From: Conexibacter sp.
GTDB lineage: Bacteria; Actinomycetota; Thermoleophilia; Solirubrobacterales; Solirubrobacteraceae
DNA length: 5,986 bases
NCBI GenBank assembly: GCA_025964295.1
Contig: JAOPZD010000230.1
Span: 1-5,986 of the forward strand
Direction: 5' to 3'
Of this stretch, positions 5,268 to 5,986 are shown in pieces. How positions within the stretch are numbered: position 1 is the first letter of the stretch; every line of letters begins with the position of its first letter. The notes beneath the pieces are model-generated. The model had not been told where the DNA came from, ran no database searches, and saw only the letters and a list, made by a program, of their open reading frames with translations. Position numbers and translations under genes: made by a program.

Positions 5268-5986
5268 ATGGCCGTCGAAGCCGCAGCGATTCAAGTCACC
5301 TTGCCCGCCATGGGCGAGTCGGTGACGGAAGGCACCATCCTGGAGTGGCACAAGCAGGAGGGTGACACCATCGAGGCCGACGAGATCCTCGTCGAGATCT
5401 CGACCGACAAGGTCGACGCGGAGGTGCCCTCGCCCGCGAGCGGGACCATCGTGAAGATCCACTTCGCCGAGGGCGACACCGTGACGGTGGGCTCCGTGCT
5501 CGCCGACATCGCGGTCGGCGCCGGCGCCGGCGGATCGCCCAACGGCAGCGGCAACGGGGGCAGTCCGTCCGCGACGGCCGAGGCTCCGGCCGGCGGCGAT
5601 GGCGCGAGCGTCGACGGCGACGGCGCCACCGGCGAGATCCTCGACATCACCACGCCCGCGGGCGGCGAGTCGGTCACCGAGGGCACCATCTTGGAGTGGT
5701 CGGTCAAGGTCGGCGACAGCGTCGAGGACGGCGACACGGTCGTCGAGATCTCCACCGACAAGGTCGACATGGAGCTGCCCGCCCCCGCGGCGGGCACGAT
5801 CACCGAGATCCTCGCCGAGGAGGGCGCGACGGTGACGGTCGGCCAGGTCATCGCGCGCATGCAGGTCGGCGCCGGCGGCTCGAGCGCGGAGGTCACCGCG
5901 CCCGCCGACGGCCAGCCGGCCCAGGCCTCCCCCAACGGCGCCGGCGGTACGGCGCCCGCGGCCGTGCCGAGCGATGCCAAGGCCAC
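5268..5986 (+). CDS. sucB: Dihydrolipoamide acyltransferase E2 (2-oxoglutarate dehydrogenase E2-like) with two lipoyl domains, C-terminus cut by window edge
   Basis: 239 residues are visible. Two lipoyl domains lie at about 8-82 and 124-200. Each has the PAxGESVTEG entry strand and the hairpin EISTDKVD, whose lysines K48 (5409-5411) and K165 (5760-5762) would carry lipoic acid. A Gly/Ser/Asn-rich linker (83-123) joins them, and a second linker (201 onward) leads towards the subunit-binding and catalytic domains, which are outside the window. E2 forms the core of the 2-oxo acid dehydrogenase complex and passes the acyl group from E1 to CoA. The start resembles mycobacterial DlaT/SucB, where the same E2 serves pyruvate and 2-oxoglutarate dehydrogenase. 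A branched-chain 2-oxo acid E2 is the main alternative. ATG 5268 follows AAGAG (5256-5260) at a seven-base spacing, 16 bases after the membrane-protein stop. No stop occurs in this frame to the window end. Confidence 0.93.
   Translation, partial: MAVEAAAIQVTLPAMGESVTEGTILEWHKQEGDTIEADEILVEISTDKVDAEVPSPASGTIVKIHFAEGDTVTVGSVLADIAVGAGAGGSPNGSGNGGSPSATAEAPAGGDGASVDGDGATGEILDITTPAGGESVTEGTILEWSVKVGDSVEDGDTVVEISTDKVDMELPAPAAGTITEILAEEGATVTVGQVIARMQVGAGGSSAEVTAPADGQPAQASPNGAGGTAPAAVPSDAKA
5289..5867 (+). repeat. Tandem lipoyl-domain duplication within the E2 gene
   Basis: Residues 8-82 and 124-200 align with a constant offset of 117 residues and no gap through the lipoyl lysine. DNA identity is high in blocks, for example around 5316-5348 against 5667-5699 and around 5391-5415 against 5742-5766, with differences mainly at third positions. 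This is an old internal duplication, or one kept similar by gene conversion, and is typical of actinobacterial E2 genes. Confidence 0.85.

Noticed and set aside
5516..5560. GGCGCCGGC-type short repeats considered as a structured RNA or hairpin terminator
   Set aside because: They encode the Gly/Ala linker in frame within the E2 gene and have no T-run; codon repetition explains them.
5291..5986. 231-codon minus-strand open frame over the E2 gene
   Set aside because: A shadow of the lipoyl-domain gene; its internal repetition only mirrors the duplicated lipoyl coding sequence.

Overview
This is a very GC-rich, densely coding stretch of bacterial chromosome. Third codon positions are almost all G or C, and GTG and probably TTG starts are in use. 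The AgpS-type oxidase, the DUF35/thiolase-like pair and a mycobacterial-style two-lipoyl-domain E2 point to an actinobacterium. A deep-branching class such as Thermoleophilia (Solirubrobacterales) would fit, but that placement is an inference from gene content and style, not from a marker gene.

The left two thirds (1 to about 4240) is one leftward operon of five genes on the minus strand. In transcription order they are a small DUF35/OB-fold protein, a thiolase-like protein, an AgpS-like FAD-dependent oxidase, a LOG-family (TIGR00730) protein and a ketopantoate-reductase-family protein that runs off the left edge. Each of the four junctions is a 4-base ATGA or GTGA overlap, so the genes are probably translationally coupled and made together. 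The first two form a recognisable acyl-CoA pair. However, the DUF35 protein has lost its zinc-ribbon cysteines, and the thiolase-like protein appears to lack the nucleophilic cysteine of true thiolases. The pair is therefore better read as a thiolase-fold aldolase or other non-classical enzyme than as an acetyl-CoA acetyltransferase.

The right third reads rightward. A NUDIX hydrolase starts at 4266 and overlaps, again by GTGA, a small three-helix membrane protein (DUF3817-like). After 16 bases comes the start of a dihydrolipoamide acyltransferase (E2, sucB-like) with two tandem lipoyl domains; its catalytic part lies beyond the right edge. The two transcription directions diverge from a gap of about 28 bases (4238-4265) that holds two candidate -10 elements sharing one TA step.

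There is no stretch over 300 bases without a gene. I see no tRNA, rRNA, insertion sequence, CRISPR array, attachment site or convincing terminator. The E2 is core metabolism. The leftward operon is the less ordinary part: its gene families are known, but I do not recognise this five-gene combination as a described pathway.
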